From Sphagnum magellanicum (lineage: Eukaryota; Streptophyta; Sphagnopsida; Sphagnales; Sphagnaceae): DNA of 64,000 bases. The stretch lies in the NCBI GenBank assembly GCA_021904315.1, contig CM038911.1, forward strand, positions 4,561,390-4,625,389, written 5' to 3'. Numbering within the stretch: the first letter of the stretch is position 1; the number at the start of each line of letters is the position of its first letter. This document shows positions 28,242-40,530 of this stretch, piece by piece. Below the pieces are notes generated by a model. It searched no databases. It saw nothing but the letters and a program-made list of their open reading frames with translations, and was not told the origin of the DNA. The translations under genes were made by a program, and so were the position numbers.

Positions 28242-28460
28242 CTTGAGTTGTTGAATCTACACTATTTTTTGCTGCAAAATCGCGGCGTGCGCACGAGAGA
28301 GAGAGCTCGAGAGTGAAAGCAAGCGAGAGCGAGAGAACTACAAGCGGAAGAGGTGCGGGAGGCTGGCATATAAAGGGCCGGGTACGGGGGTGACCGATCC
28401 CGTGCAACGCAGCCCAGTCTCGGTTGCAGGGAAATGCTTTTTCTTCCCTTGTTTTCATGA
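28242..28460 (-). promoter_or_regulatory. 5' leader and promoter region of the carboxypeptidase gene
   Basis: Upstream of the ATG the minus strand is CT-rich, complementing GAGAGAGAGAG at about 28297-28307 and GAGAGCGAGAG at 28325-28335. A TATA-like CTTTATATG (minus strand) lies at 28367-28375, about 130 bp upstream of the ATG. The word reads as a better TATAAAG on the plus strand, so its direction is uncertain. Confidence 0.4.
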
Positions 28461-30178
28461 AACCTTTTAACATGCCTTTTACTAAAAGGTTCCATTCCCT
28501 CTGTAAGTGAATTTTTTTCTTGCGAGTTTTCTCTATTTTGTAAAGTATTTTGAGGAAAACTTGCTAAACAACCCAGTTCTTTTAAAGTACATAAATGTCT
28601 TTTCCATTGAGAATTTGCCACTTTTTTAAAACTGAAATTTGAAAAAATCAGATAATACTCATCTTGGTTCTGCTCTACTCGTTCAACTCCATGTTGCATT
28701 GTGCTCTCAATATTTACTCAATTTTGTTTTCACTAGGCTCATGGCACAAGTGCCAATTTTCACAACTTAGTGTTTTTAATATACCTATTTCAGCATTGGG
28801 CCCTTTTGTTGTTGGGCTAAGTATATTAAAACCTGCTGTAAGGTCACTCATCCCAATACTTTTTCTGTCGAAATATATTAAACCTTCAGAGTTTTTGTGA
28901 AGAGTGTTTTTCTTTTGGGGCAAATTTTCGCATCTTGGTGACAAAAGTAAATCCAGAGTGACAAGCTATCAATAAACTTTTTTGAAAAAATGTCACAATA
29001 TCACCATACTTTGAGGAAAAAATTCTGAATTCCCCATAATGCCATAATGGATTTCGATAGGTCGCCAAACTATAGGAGGTATCTTTGAAGTTTTCTACTT
29101 TTCTCTGTAGATTGTAGCCAAACTCGGCTCATTCCTCCTGTGGATGATCACCAGTGTGGTTACTTCACAAAATTGGAAAAAAAGAGAAAAAAACCTACTT
29201 ATAGAACCTTGCTAAATTAATTATGGAAACAAATGTAAATTTTATATAATTTTCAGGGACAAAATAATTATAAATTCAATTTTTTTTCTCCATTGGTTCA
29301 AAAATTGTGAAACAACAAATGGGCACACCATCTCATTGAAATTTCCTCATAATACCAAAAGGGAAACACAAGGGGGCTTGGGGGGAGGGAGGGAAGAGGG
29401 TGCCACAGGTTGAGAGGATTATGATACCATCACATCCAAACAAACACCTATTTTAATATACAGATTTTGCTTGCAGGGTGCCCATCCTTCAGCTCATCAT
29501 CAGATACTTTGTTATATGCCTCAAGTTCCTACTACAGAAAATACCACACTTTTTCTTCCAGTCATGAGGAAGAATACCAGGCAGGTAGACTTTATGAAAC
29601 AAGTTTGATGTTCAGAAATTTCAAAAGTTTAGCAGTTTTGGGCTAAAGGTTGGGTTGGGTGATGTGAGCACCTCGCTATGGGATGTTGACTACCCTAAAC
29701 AAGGTGGATACAAACCCCCCAAAAAGAACAACAAAAACTTTGTTTGGATCAATATTGAGTATGTTGGTATCAGGGGGTTTTTTTCCAATTTATATATATA
29801 TATATATATATTGGCAAATTTCTCCAAAAAACAAGTCAATTTACATGAATTTACACTAAAACAGAAATTTCCAAAAATTTCCCAATTGTTTTGTCAAAGA
29901 AATAACAAAGTTTTTTGAAAGAAAACACTAGTTGGTATGGCTTGGAGTTCATCAATCAAATGGAAGGTTGAAAACGTAACTAGTTTACAATTGGTTTTTG
30001 GGATTTTTTTGCTATTTGAAACAATTTTGGTTTCAAATGGCTGTGTATGCAATAAACACTTCTCACCAATGGCATTCAAGAAGAAAGCTTTTTGAACCTT
30101 CCAACCTTGGAGGTGTGGGAATGACATGCATGGAGTGCAAGAGAAAGCTTGCTAAGCTTGCTTAATGCCACATGCTTT
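28461..30178. other. AT-rich intergenic sequence with a G-run tract and a dispersed repeat
   Basis: No gene is supported. A G-rich tract lies at 29372-29400. A segment at about 29040-29170 resembles 31240-31380: both contain GTAGCC-AA-T-GGCT and TGGATGATCA(C/T)CA, then a run reading CA-AAATTTG or similar. These look like two members of a dispersed repeat. An (AT)n run lies at about 29790-29812. Confidence 0.5.
29372..29400 (+). repeat. G-run tract, strong potential G-quadruplex
   Basis: Runs of five, six, three, three and three guanines are separated by loops of three, one, one and three bases, in otherwise AT-rich DNA. Confidence 0.75.
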
Positions 30179-30278
30179 GCATGAAAGCACACTATGATGA
30201 CCTTATATGAAGATCACATTGACAGGTTTTCCTATATCTCTTAGATAAATAAAATAAAATAATAATGTGCTTCCACCC
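30179..30278. mobile_element. Minimal 100-bp MITE of the same family, TSD CTTT
   Basis: Ends GCATGAAAGCACACTAT and, on the other strand, GGGTGGAAGCACATTAT form an imperfect inverted repeat. CTTT occurs directly outside both ends (30175-30178 and 30279-30282). Almost all internal sequence of the longer copies is missing, so this is an extreme deletion derivative. Confidence 0.75.
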
Positions 30279-30282
30279 CTTT

Positions 30283-33200
30283 GAAGAATTTTTTGAAAGA
30301 GCAACACCTTTGGATTGAATGTAAATCACAAATCACTAATTTTAAAACAAAGAAATAAAATTTGAAATTTAAAGGATGCTTAATTATGGGGAGAAAGAGA
30401 GTAATTGTGCACATAGAATATTCAACTCTGGGTGAGAGCACTACATAAAGAAAGAACATCAACATATTAATATGGGGCAGAGCAATGTATTTGCATTGGA
30501 CATGACACTACTATTGTAGCCACCAAAAGCACATAGAAGTGATAAGGAGAGCTCAACAAAGTTGAAGAAAATGACTATGACGTGACCAATTAGATCTAGA
30601 AGATCATCAATACCTTTGCAAAACTTAATTTATAAACATACCAATGATTTTTTTAATGTACAAAGGTAATAGAAACAAGGGAGAATTTAAAGGACATCAA
30701 GTTAGCACAAAACTAGATATCAAAAATTTGAGCACTCATAATAAGTTGGCCATGGCAATGAGGGTGTGTCTTGAGGGGGTGGAAGTCAGCAAGTAGCTAA
30801 GCCTCCTACTGGTACTGCCTGGCTTAAGATGAAGGAAGCTTGGAAGATCTATCTGTACAAACCTAACATATTTAAGGAATGTGAGAATATGTGTAATAAC
30901 ATATATAAAAAAACCCAAGATTACAAAACACAGATACAGGCAAACTCCTAGGGTTGGATTGCTATGTGAGATTATAAAACAAACTCATTGGCTAGAAAGA
31001 TAAAAGCACTTAACATTTAGAGAATTTGAATTTCAGGTGAAAACATTAGGTTTAATCGATTCTTTACAAAACAACACTAAGATATAACTCTTTTCATCTA
31101 AGAGTTGTATTTGAACTCTTTTCATCAAATTTCAACCTGAAAAATATGATTTCGACCTATACAAAGGATTTTCCATAGAAAAAATGGCCAACATTCACCA
31201 GATTTCAAAGAATATTTTTTTCGAATCACCTGATTTCTACGATAAGTTCCAGCACGTAGCCAAGAATATTAAAAGATTCTATTATTTTCAAACTTTAATA
31301 TCTAATATGTAGCCCAATTTGGCTAAATTATCTCATGGATGATCATCACTTCAGCTACGTCAGAAATTTGTAAAAAAAAACCCTGATTGAGAGTATTCTG
31401 CTTTCCATCTGTTGGCAGGTTTACATCAACTTCCATTTTTCACTATACAAAATGAATCGAAGGGTGAAATTTGAAATCACCTCGCTAGAGCCCTACAAGT
31501 ACTTTGTGTTTGTGAATTGCAGAGTAAACAGTCTCTGTCAAAGTCCCCAATAAACTCAAACCCTCCTAATTAGGTGTTGGGAGCTTGGGAGAAATTTTAT
31601 AGCATTTAGACCTATTTTACCATATGCATATAGATATTGTGAAATTTCTTGCATTAACATTTTGAAGGGAAATTTTACTAAATTATGCAGTGAATGTGAA
31701 ATTCTAATATAACATTTACATTAGTATAATTTGAACCTTAAATCCCAAGAATCTTGCACCGTCCTCTTAATGAAGATTGGATTACATCTATACACTCCCT
31801 CTGAAACTTAACTGTAGAGCTTACACATAATCTTGATTTAAAGTTACAAAATTCTTATGGGAATTAGCATCTTGTAGAATACTTACTTATTACCATCTAC
31901 CTCTAAACAAAACAACTGCCAAGAGTCACACCAAGTCCCAACTATTGTTGAACAGATGATGTTCCTTCTCTTCAATAAGGAATAGACTCTCTTTGGATTG
32001 AAATCGAAAAGAAGATTACTTACGTACCATCCTGGAACTTTAAATAGTGGGATAGCCTATTGTGCCCTTGTTGTTGAAAGGAAATTTAGATTGGGATGGC
32101 TAAGCGAGTTGTGCAATGGACTTGTTCTTCATCCTTTCCCGGAAACTCAATTTTATTGTGTAACAAAACTTTTGAACGTTTTTTTTAATGCTAAAACTAT
32201 TGAATAACACGTCTTGGATATTGAAAACTGGGCTGCAGGAACATTTTATGAGGTAGGTAAGGCCTTAGGTTGAGGGCATTATCATGAGAAGGGCCCTGTG
32301 TGAAACAGGAATCGATGAGCCTACGTTTTGGTAATGACCTCAACTGAGCGCCTTCCCATACGTAAAGCCCAATGAAATCTAAAACTGAAATGCTCAAAAA
32401 ATCAAAGGTACTTCCCAAAAATGGGAGATGCCTCCTAATAATGGGAGATACCTCCCAAAAAACAAAATTCCCTCCAAGAAAAAATGGAAGGCGTTGATGT
32501 TGATTAGCCATCAGGTTCCGCTTTAGAAGGTGCACATCAACAAGTGGGCTATACTTTTAAAATAGGCATGCCGCAGTTTGAATTTTTTTTTTCAAAGTTA
32601 GAAATTAGGTTAAATTTTTTCAGTAGGTAAATTGGTTTTGATTTCTTGTAAAATTCAATACCTTCACAATTTTCAATTTTATCTTGTTTCTAAACTTCGC
32701 AATGAGAGACATTTTTCTTTGAATTTGCAAAATACATAAATAAAAATATAGAGTACTATATATTGGTTGTTGGGTAAAATTATAATTTAATTATTTTTAG
32801 AATAGGTTTATGTAGTTATTTTGAAAATTAAAATATAATTAACATGGGATATATGTTAATCCATGATATTAGAAATAAAAGTATAAAAAATATAATATAT
32901 GTATTGAACATTTTATGGATTAATTGTTAGTAGGTTCAATTTGTAGAATAGGAACTCTTGCATTGTTTTTTATTTATTAAAAAAATATTATATTTTCTAC
33001 ATGTTATCAATGGAAGTATTATTTGATTGTTGATTATTCTTTTGGGAAACAAGTTTGTTTGACCTTGTCTTAAGATCATGATTGAATTTTAATTTTGTGC
33101 CTCTTTCTTGTTCTCATCTCTTAGTCATAACTTAGATATGGTTTATTGTTTAACTCATTGAGCAATCAATTATCAAGCTCATATATCTTTGCGAAGTATT

Positions 33201-34030
33201 TCACAAGTTGTAGTAGACCATGGTATTGGATCTACAAATAATCAATAGCATCAACATGATGTGAAAGCTAAAAGCAACAGAATAAATTTATCATATACAA
33301 TGGGTTAAAAGTAATTAGTTTATATTTCACTATGATCATGTGAGGTGTTAAACATGTTATATTGCAAGATCATAAGAATTGTTATCAAGTTAAGTTTTTT
33401 GCTTTATTTGCATTGCTCCATTTGGGTATCAAGATGAGGATTGCACTTACATTGGCCCATATTAGTATCTCAAATTATATGTTATATTGGCAATTGCTAT
33501 TGTTTAATCCCACAATCTCATATATCTAAATTATAATGCAAATTACATTAGGCAAAATATTTGCATTAAAAGAAAAAATATCATTTACAATCAATTTTTA
33601 CAATTAAAAAATGTTGTCTACAACTGAAAGTAGTAGTTGCAAATGACATTTTCAGTTGCAAAAATTGGTTGCAAATAACAATTTTACTTCTAGTTTGTGC
33701 TTATAGCAAAACAAATTGCTAAAAACCGTTGAAGTGGCTATTCTTGCATATCCTAGTTCACTTTAGAAATGATCCACCTCTAATAGAGCAATTTTAATTT
33801 CCTTTCTAACTCCAAGCTTACTAAAATTAAATATTTAAATAAATAAAAGGTCTTGAAATTAGATTTTCAAAGTTATATAATTAAAATAAGGAAATTGAAA
33901 TATGTGCATAATGTCATTAAAAATTTAGGCAATAATAAGGTGGGAAAAAAACCCTATCATTGCCTAATTCCCTCACCTAAAACCCAAGCCGAAAAAAACA
34001 TTCTATGATGAAGGTAGTTTAAAATCTTAA
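30283..34030. other. AT-rich intergenic sequence
   Basis: No gene is supported. The minus-strand frame of 112 codons at 32197-32535 passes through a small local repeat (two copies of TGGGAGAT-CCTCC at 32415-32450) and has no recognisable domain. The segment at 31240-31380 is the partner of the dispersed repeat at 29040-29170. Confidence 0.5.
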
Positions 34031-34032
34031 CA

Positions 34033-34051
34033 CCCTAAACCCTAAACCCTA
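34033..34051 (-). repeat. Short interstitial plant telomere-like repeat
   Basis: Two and a half units of CCCTAAA, the complement of the plant telomere repeat TTTAGGG, lie in AT-rich DNA. The tract is too short to be a telomere remnant with certainty; telo-box promoter motifs look the same. Confidence 0.7.
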
Positions 34052-37000
34052 CCCCCCAACTTCATACTTATAAAATTTCTAACTTTGGAAAGTTTATACC
34101 ATGTACATGAAACCAATATTTGAAGTTTCCAAACCAGTTTCATTTACAATGTTCAAAGCAATGTTGTCTAATAATTAGTTCTTGAATTTGAAAAAAAATA
34201 CCAAAGCCAAAACTACAAGTTTAAAAATTAGCCTAGGGGGAACACTCTTTTTTGAATTTAAAAATATGTGAATAGAAATATAGTGTGTCATATATCGATT
34301 GTTTATAATTAAAACTTATAGTTTAATTTGTTATATAAGAAGATTATGCTTATTTTTAAAACTAACACATACCCTATATAGTTTAGTTTATAATAAATAA
34401 GAAGTAAATTATTTCCATTTACCTACCATTTACATAAAAATGTTGATTGTGGCAAATTCATGCATATCAATTTAATTTCTAGAAATTGAATCATACATGC
34501 ATCAAAGTTTTTTTCCTACATTTATTTGTCTTGAATGAAATGGAATGGTAATTAATGGTGCATAACATCAAATTTGTATGCTACTTGTTTAATAAGAATC
34601 ATAATTTTTTTATCCAAGGGAATAGATGGTTGTATTTCTTTCACTACACTACTCAAACCCTTGAAAAATGGGGGCCATCACATGCTCCTTCTTTTCAATC
34701 AAGTACTAGAAATAAAGATTTCTATAAATATAAGATATCAAAATTTGATGCAAAAATATATATAATTAAATTTTGATGGCTTAAAATATGTGAATATTAA
34801 ATAATTAAATAATAATCGTGTGAAAAAAAAAATTCCTTCACCTAATACCCCAAACAAGACCTTGTTTAATGTAAATAGTGAAGAATTTCAACATTTACCA
34901 TCTCATGGTAAAATTTGAAGAACTAAGCTCAAACCCACACAAGAAGAATTGGCCAAAACTTTTCAAAGTGTCAAAACTAGGACCAAAGGTTCTTTCAAAA
35001 AAGAAGAACCAAACAACACTAGTTTGAACATTGTAAATGAAATTCACTTTCATAATACGTGACATAATATTGTAATTTGCAAACCAAGGACTAGAACCTT
35101 GAACCTTTTAACCAAAATTAAGGATGGGAAGACAAATTTGTTATGAAACAATACATTCTTACCAATTGATAAATCAAACTATTATTAATACCAAAATTGG
35201 TGGTATTTTGAGTTTCATCTTATAACACCAACTTTTTAAAGAACCTTTCCCTATGTCTACCACTAACCATTCATTTAAAACATTCTCAACTCTTGTGCAA
35301 TATATGTTATTTGGTACCCAATTTCAGTATTTCATACTACCTTTCATTATGATTTACTAATTTAATATTTAGCAATTGAGCTTGAAACTACAAATTAAAG
35401 GTGAAATTATGGTCCAAATTAAAGACCACTTTAAGGACAACTAAATAACATGTGGAATATGGACATATAACATATGTGGATTAACAACCTAAATTATGTT
35501 AAGCAAAGAGCCACCATAGTTGTGTTCAATGCTACAAAAGATATCTCAAATTTATTCCCAAAGATAAATTCAGGGTTAATATATATGGGGTGTTTCAAAG
35601 GTGTTTTGTTGAATTGGAAGGTTGAAAATCAACATCAAATAGATTGTGAAATTTTTGATGATTTCCTATTGAGCTTTTTTTATTAACACAAGGTAGGGGC
35701 ATTCAAAACCACATACACTACAATAAATTATAGCATAATGTCATTATACAAAAACATTAATTTCATGATTTTGAAATTTAAAGTTTTTTAAAATATTAAC
35801 ATTACTGAAATCTAGCATGATCCAATACCTTTTACACCACATAGAGATATTGTGTCCTTTGGAAAGTGTGTTTTACATGGTTGCAATATTAGTTCCTAAA
35901 AAAGATAAATTCAACACGTATAAATTCATGTTGTGAAAGCATCAAATATGCACTAAGTACCACCTTAATGCATGAAATGGTAAAAATTATGAACATTGTA
36001 CAAACATCAAATCAAGTACATTTTAAATAAAATATTAATCAACTTAATTAACTTTACTAGGTACCTCAAAAGGTTCATTTATTGTTGTGACATGGAAAAA
36101 CTAGTTCATGGCAACAATGCTATGTGAACATGATTCTTTGCAACAACATCAAATCTACTTTTAGTTGTTTTTTGGCCACCATGGTCAAAGAGGATGGATG
36201 TAATTGTCTACTTCATGAAATAGGTTGGATGACGCAATGTCTTTGGCTTTGTGCTTAAATTAACATTTGTTTGTGTTTTGTCTTTGATGAGCTTTGCAAG
36301 TACGATGAATAAGGGTGGCAAGGTTGACCAATGAAGATGATGCTACTATGTATTTGTATTCTTTGATTCTTGAATGCAATTTCTTGGGCCTTTGGCATAG
36401 AATTATGGACAATGAAAATGGGAGAAAAGGAAGAGGATAAATGTGAGAGGAGATGTTGAGATTGGCAATCAAGTCATGAGAGTAAAGTCTTCAAGGAATG
36501 ATTTTTGGTTTTCTACAATGTGCTAGCTTTGTAAGTAGAACTTGATGTGCAAATAAAATGCAACATTGAGATGAATGTTTGGGATGTTGTGTTGCATTAC
36601 TTTATTAGGATGGAGTTTTAATCACTAAATTTTAATATGCCATGGACTTGGAACTTGTTTAATTAGTAACGTCATTAGGTAGAATAAAATTAAGGATGGT
36701 TGTGAAAAGGAAGAAGATCACAAGCATTGTGAAGAAGTTATGTTGTCAATTTGTGCCTCGCATTAAAATTGTGTAGTTATGTACATGGGGTGCATGAATA
36801 CTAATTCCTAAAGGGATCAACATTGCAAGAGTGCATTTAGTTGTGAAATTTGGGTATGTGTGTTGTCTAATAAATATAATGGCAAATACCTTGGGGGATT
36901 ATGTGGAATACCTAATTATGTAAAAAAATGTGTTAAAAGTGCAAAACATTAATAATGATTTGCAATTATTATTTATAGTTGCACACGTTCATTAATAAGC

Positions 37001-39114
37001 AGGAAAAGGACCAAGAAATTCAAAGGTTCACCTATGGGTTACAGTAGTACACCAAATCAACAATGCATGAAAAGCAAAATGGGTTCATTCATGCTTGGGG
37101 TTCCAAAAAGAAATATTTAACTAAAAAGGGACTTTATAAGGCAATTTTTTATTTTCATAGTTTAGTATATTACAACTATGGTGTATTTTTTTGTTCTTAC
37201 AATTAAAGTATTTTTAAAAAAAGTTATTAAAAAAATCCAACAATTATTATATGTTGTATAGAATTGCTTTTGAGTCCTTTGACTTATTTGTGGTCAAGTG
37301 TCCTTTTCACAATTTTTTATTAAAGGAATGCAAAGGAATGCTTAAAATGATGCAATTAATTTCAAACTTTTTACATAAGAAAACATGTTTCCCTTTATGC
37401 AATTACATGTTCATTATGTCAATTTGATGAAAGAAAAAATCACATGAAAATTTTTAAATCTTGAAATTTTGAAGCAAAGGGCCATAAGGGTAATGATTCC
37501 TTTATTAAATAATTTGGCTACTTTTTTATATCCATTAAGTTCAAAATATCTAGTTTTAAATACATGTCACATGTGCAAGAAATAATAATGTGAAAAAACA
37601 TGTTTAGTTGATTTCATAAGCCCATTTCTGCATTTTCTGTGTTTTTGCTAACAAACCAAAATATTCATGCAAAATTATGTATGCATGTGAAAAATCACCA
37701 CCACCACATGAATTATCTTATATTGGAAGACTATTGAATTTTTCTCACAAAAATTTATTATTTCATGTAAATGTTATTTGTAGAAAGTAGCTCTAAAAAA
37801 ATCCTAAAGCCCTTTTTCCTTTTTTTGGTACCCCAATCGTGAATGGACCCAAATGAATTATGTCAATTGCTAAATGAAATATAGTGATAATAGGAAGTAA
37901 AAATAAATAAAATTTTATATTAATTTGAAATTCAACTTAAAAACCAAATTGAATGAATTAAACAATATATTGAAAAAAATTTAATTCAATATCTAAAAGT
38001 TTAGTATTTGATTCAAGTTTTTTGAAATTTAGAACCCCACAATTTTTAATAGCTCATGGGTGAAAATATGATAAAAAAAGCCAAAGGTGCAAAGGTAAAA
38101 ATCCTTTTACAAGGACTGTACATTACACATGTCATTTTTGTGTTAGTTTATAACTTTAAATTTTGTATTTCATGTACCCCACTTAACATTGCATTTTAGA
38201 TATAAATATATTTTGAATAAAAATTGATTTTATATCATGTATATTATGCATTCATGCCCTCAATCACATAAATATGAACAACTTTTTTAAAAGCACATTT
38301 TCAAAAGCCATAATTTTCAAGTTCAAAAGTACTTTTGAACCAAATGTGCTTAAATGGGTTATAAAAATAGTTTTTGTCATATAAATCTTTTTGTCCTTCT
38401 AATCATCAATGTTAAAATCCTTTCCAATTTTCAAAAGGAATGGTGCACATTTGGTAAAGAAAAATTATGTTTTAAAAAAAGGATTGTTCATTTTCAAAAT
38501 TTAAATGTTTTAAACATGCAAAAACATTTTTGATTTTTGTCAAGCTTTGAGCATGTAAACTTTGCAATTAATGGAAAATATTCCCAAAAAATTTATCACA
38601 ATCCAAATTATTATGCTTTACTTGTGATCTTTCAAACGTAAAAAAATGTAGTTTTAAAGAATGTGCACTCATTTGGGTGGCTTCTTTGACTATGTTTTTA
38701 CCCTCATCATTAAAGTTTGCCCCTACAAATCCATCTTGATCATGCATAGACCAATTCAAAATTTTAATTAATTACATGAATTATTTTTTTAATCTTTATA
38801 ATCAGTAATACATGTATTAAGTAAATACCTAAATAAGATGTCTTCAATGAGGTAATTCTTGGGAATTGTTGTGTGAATAATTGTTGTGTGGAACAAGAAT
38901 GAAATTATAATTTCCAAATGGATTGTAAGGATGGATGAAAGGAAGGATGGTGCTACTAAACAAAATATTTACAAGATTAATTTGGCCTTTAAATTGTTTA
39001 GGTAGTTAGGGTAATTTTCCTCCCTTTCCTTGTCAACCACAAATTATGTAGTTAAGTAGGGAAACGTAATCAACCTACCTAGCCTAACTAATAACTAGCT
39101 ACTTAGCTTATTAA
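34052..39114. other. AT-rich intergenic sequence, no gene seen
   Basis: About 5 kb without a supportable gene. Open frames of 60-75 codons at 34555, 35474 and 36260 have no recognisable domains or conservation within the window. Confidence 0.5.
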
Positions 39115-39315
39115 CTAGCATAAAATGTTCAATTTGATTAGAAAACCATCGGTGATTTTGACCAAACATGTCAATTTTCTTTTATCTAATTTAATTAAAT
39201 GTCTCACTTGATTAAAAGCCATTGACCATTTTGACCAAGGTGGTCGATTTTTATTCAACTTGATTAGATGTTCAATTTGATAAATATTCAAATAGTTCAT
39301 TTTAATCAAATTCAC
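39115..39315. repeat. Diverged tandem repeat, about 77-bp unit
   Basis: About two and a half copies of a unit containing 'AATGT(T/C)CA(A/C)TTGATTA', 'CCAT-G-(T/C)GA-(T/C)ATTTTGACCAA' and 'GTC(A/G)ATTTT' follow one another. The open frame across it on the minus strand is a by-product of the repeat. Confidence 0.6.
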
Positions 39316-40428
39316 TAATCAAAAAATACACATGTCATTTAGGCTTAAGAATGAATTATTTTATATTTTTCATTCTTCTTGCTACTTCTAATTCAATTTT
39401 CCTACATTCTAATGTAATTTTATGTTGATTGAAATAATTTTAAGTTACTATGTTTCTTGTTCCATTTTTATTGTTGTTATTTTCTAATCTCCTTCAATTT
39501 GATTTTATATTATTAATAGAAAATAAATTTTGATAACAAAATATGAAAGCAACTTTTAAATAGAATTCATGAAACAGAAAATGTTTCTACAATTGAAAGA
39601 TAATTTATTTTCAAAAAAAAATTCTTTGTCTTCTTTTTCAAACAAAACTTTTATTCATAATAATCATTTTTATATCATCTATTTTCTCCTTTGGTTCATT
39701 TTCCAATTTATGCTCTCCTAATAAACTCATTCAAAATTGAAATGTTTGACTAGTAAAAATATAACCAATACTTGATCAATATAATCAATCACCACACAAA
39801 ATCCCTTTTAGTATAAGGGTGTAGTCACAATAACACATACCATAACAAGTGTAATGATTGCTTTGTTTTTTCATGTTTTTAAGTCATAATTTAATCTTAT
39901 GTTGAACTTATAAGATTTGTTTATATAGTTGTATTTTTAATCATTACAAGGAATTTGCAAATATACAACTGGATTTACGACTCATTTTTAATTGTAATTA
40001 CCACATGTGAGTTGTTATAATGTTTAGTCACCTTGGACAAGTTGCATAAAATTCTTGTCACAAAAGACAATACATGGCACCAAGTTGCAAAGGTAGTTGC
40101 ATAAAAATGTGACTTACATGAACTATTCATCCATCCAAACCAACTTACGTGGCATTGTCATTTTGCGACTAATTTTAGAACTAAAAAATGTAGTCACATT
40201 ATTTATATATTTTTAAATATTTATTATTTAAATAATAACATAATATTTTTATATATTTATATATTTATTTAATTTCATTAAATTCAACATATACCATGTT
40301 GACACATGTCATTACATAGACTTAGCTTAAAAACTAATTTAGGTTGCTAAGTAGGCCACCTATTGTGCCCACTTAAGGTCACCTAGTAAGCACTTAACTT
40401 ATGTTGATTATGTAAGTAAGGAATATTT
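39316..40428. other. AT-rich intergenic sequence, no gene seen
   Basis: No gene seen. Around 39960-40120 the words 'GTTGCA', 'TTGCATAAAA' and 'GTCACA' recur, perhaps from an old transposon. Confidence 0.45.
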
Positions 40429-40439
40429 GGTCAACATTT

Positions 40440-40530
40440 GTTGACCATAACTCGTGCCAGTTGTGAAAATTGATCCTTGAACCCCAAGGATGAAGATCAA
40501 TTCCTTTACCACGAAGCTACCCCACTTGTG
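40440..40530 (-). repeat. tRNA-like sequence, candidate SINE head
   Basis: On the minus strand GTAGCTTCGTGG (40520-40509) resembles an RNA polymerase III A box. GGTTCAAGGAT (40483-40473) resembles a B box, 37 bp further downstream. The B box is part of a hairpin ATCCTTG/CAAGGAT like a T arm. I cannot fold a complete cloverleaf or name an anticodon, so this is a tRNA-derived retroelement candidate rather than a tRNA gene. A perfect palindrome GGTCAACATTTGTTGACC lies beside it at 40429-40446. Confidence 0.35.

Noticed and set aside
40440-40530. Functional tRNA gene
   Set aside because: No acceptor stem or anticodon arm could be paired.
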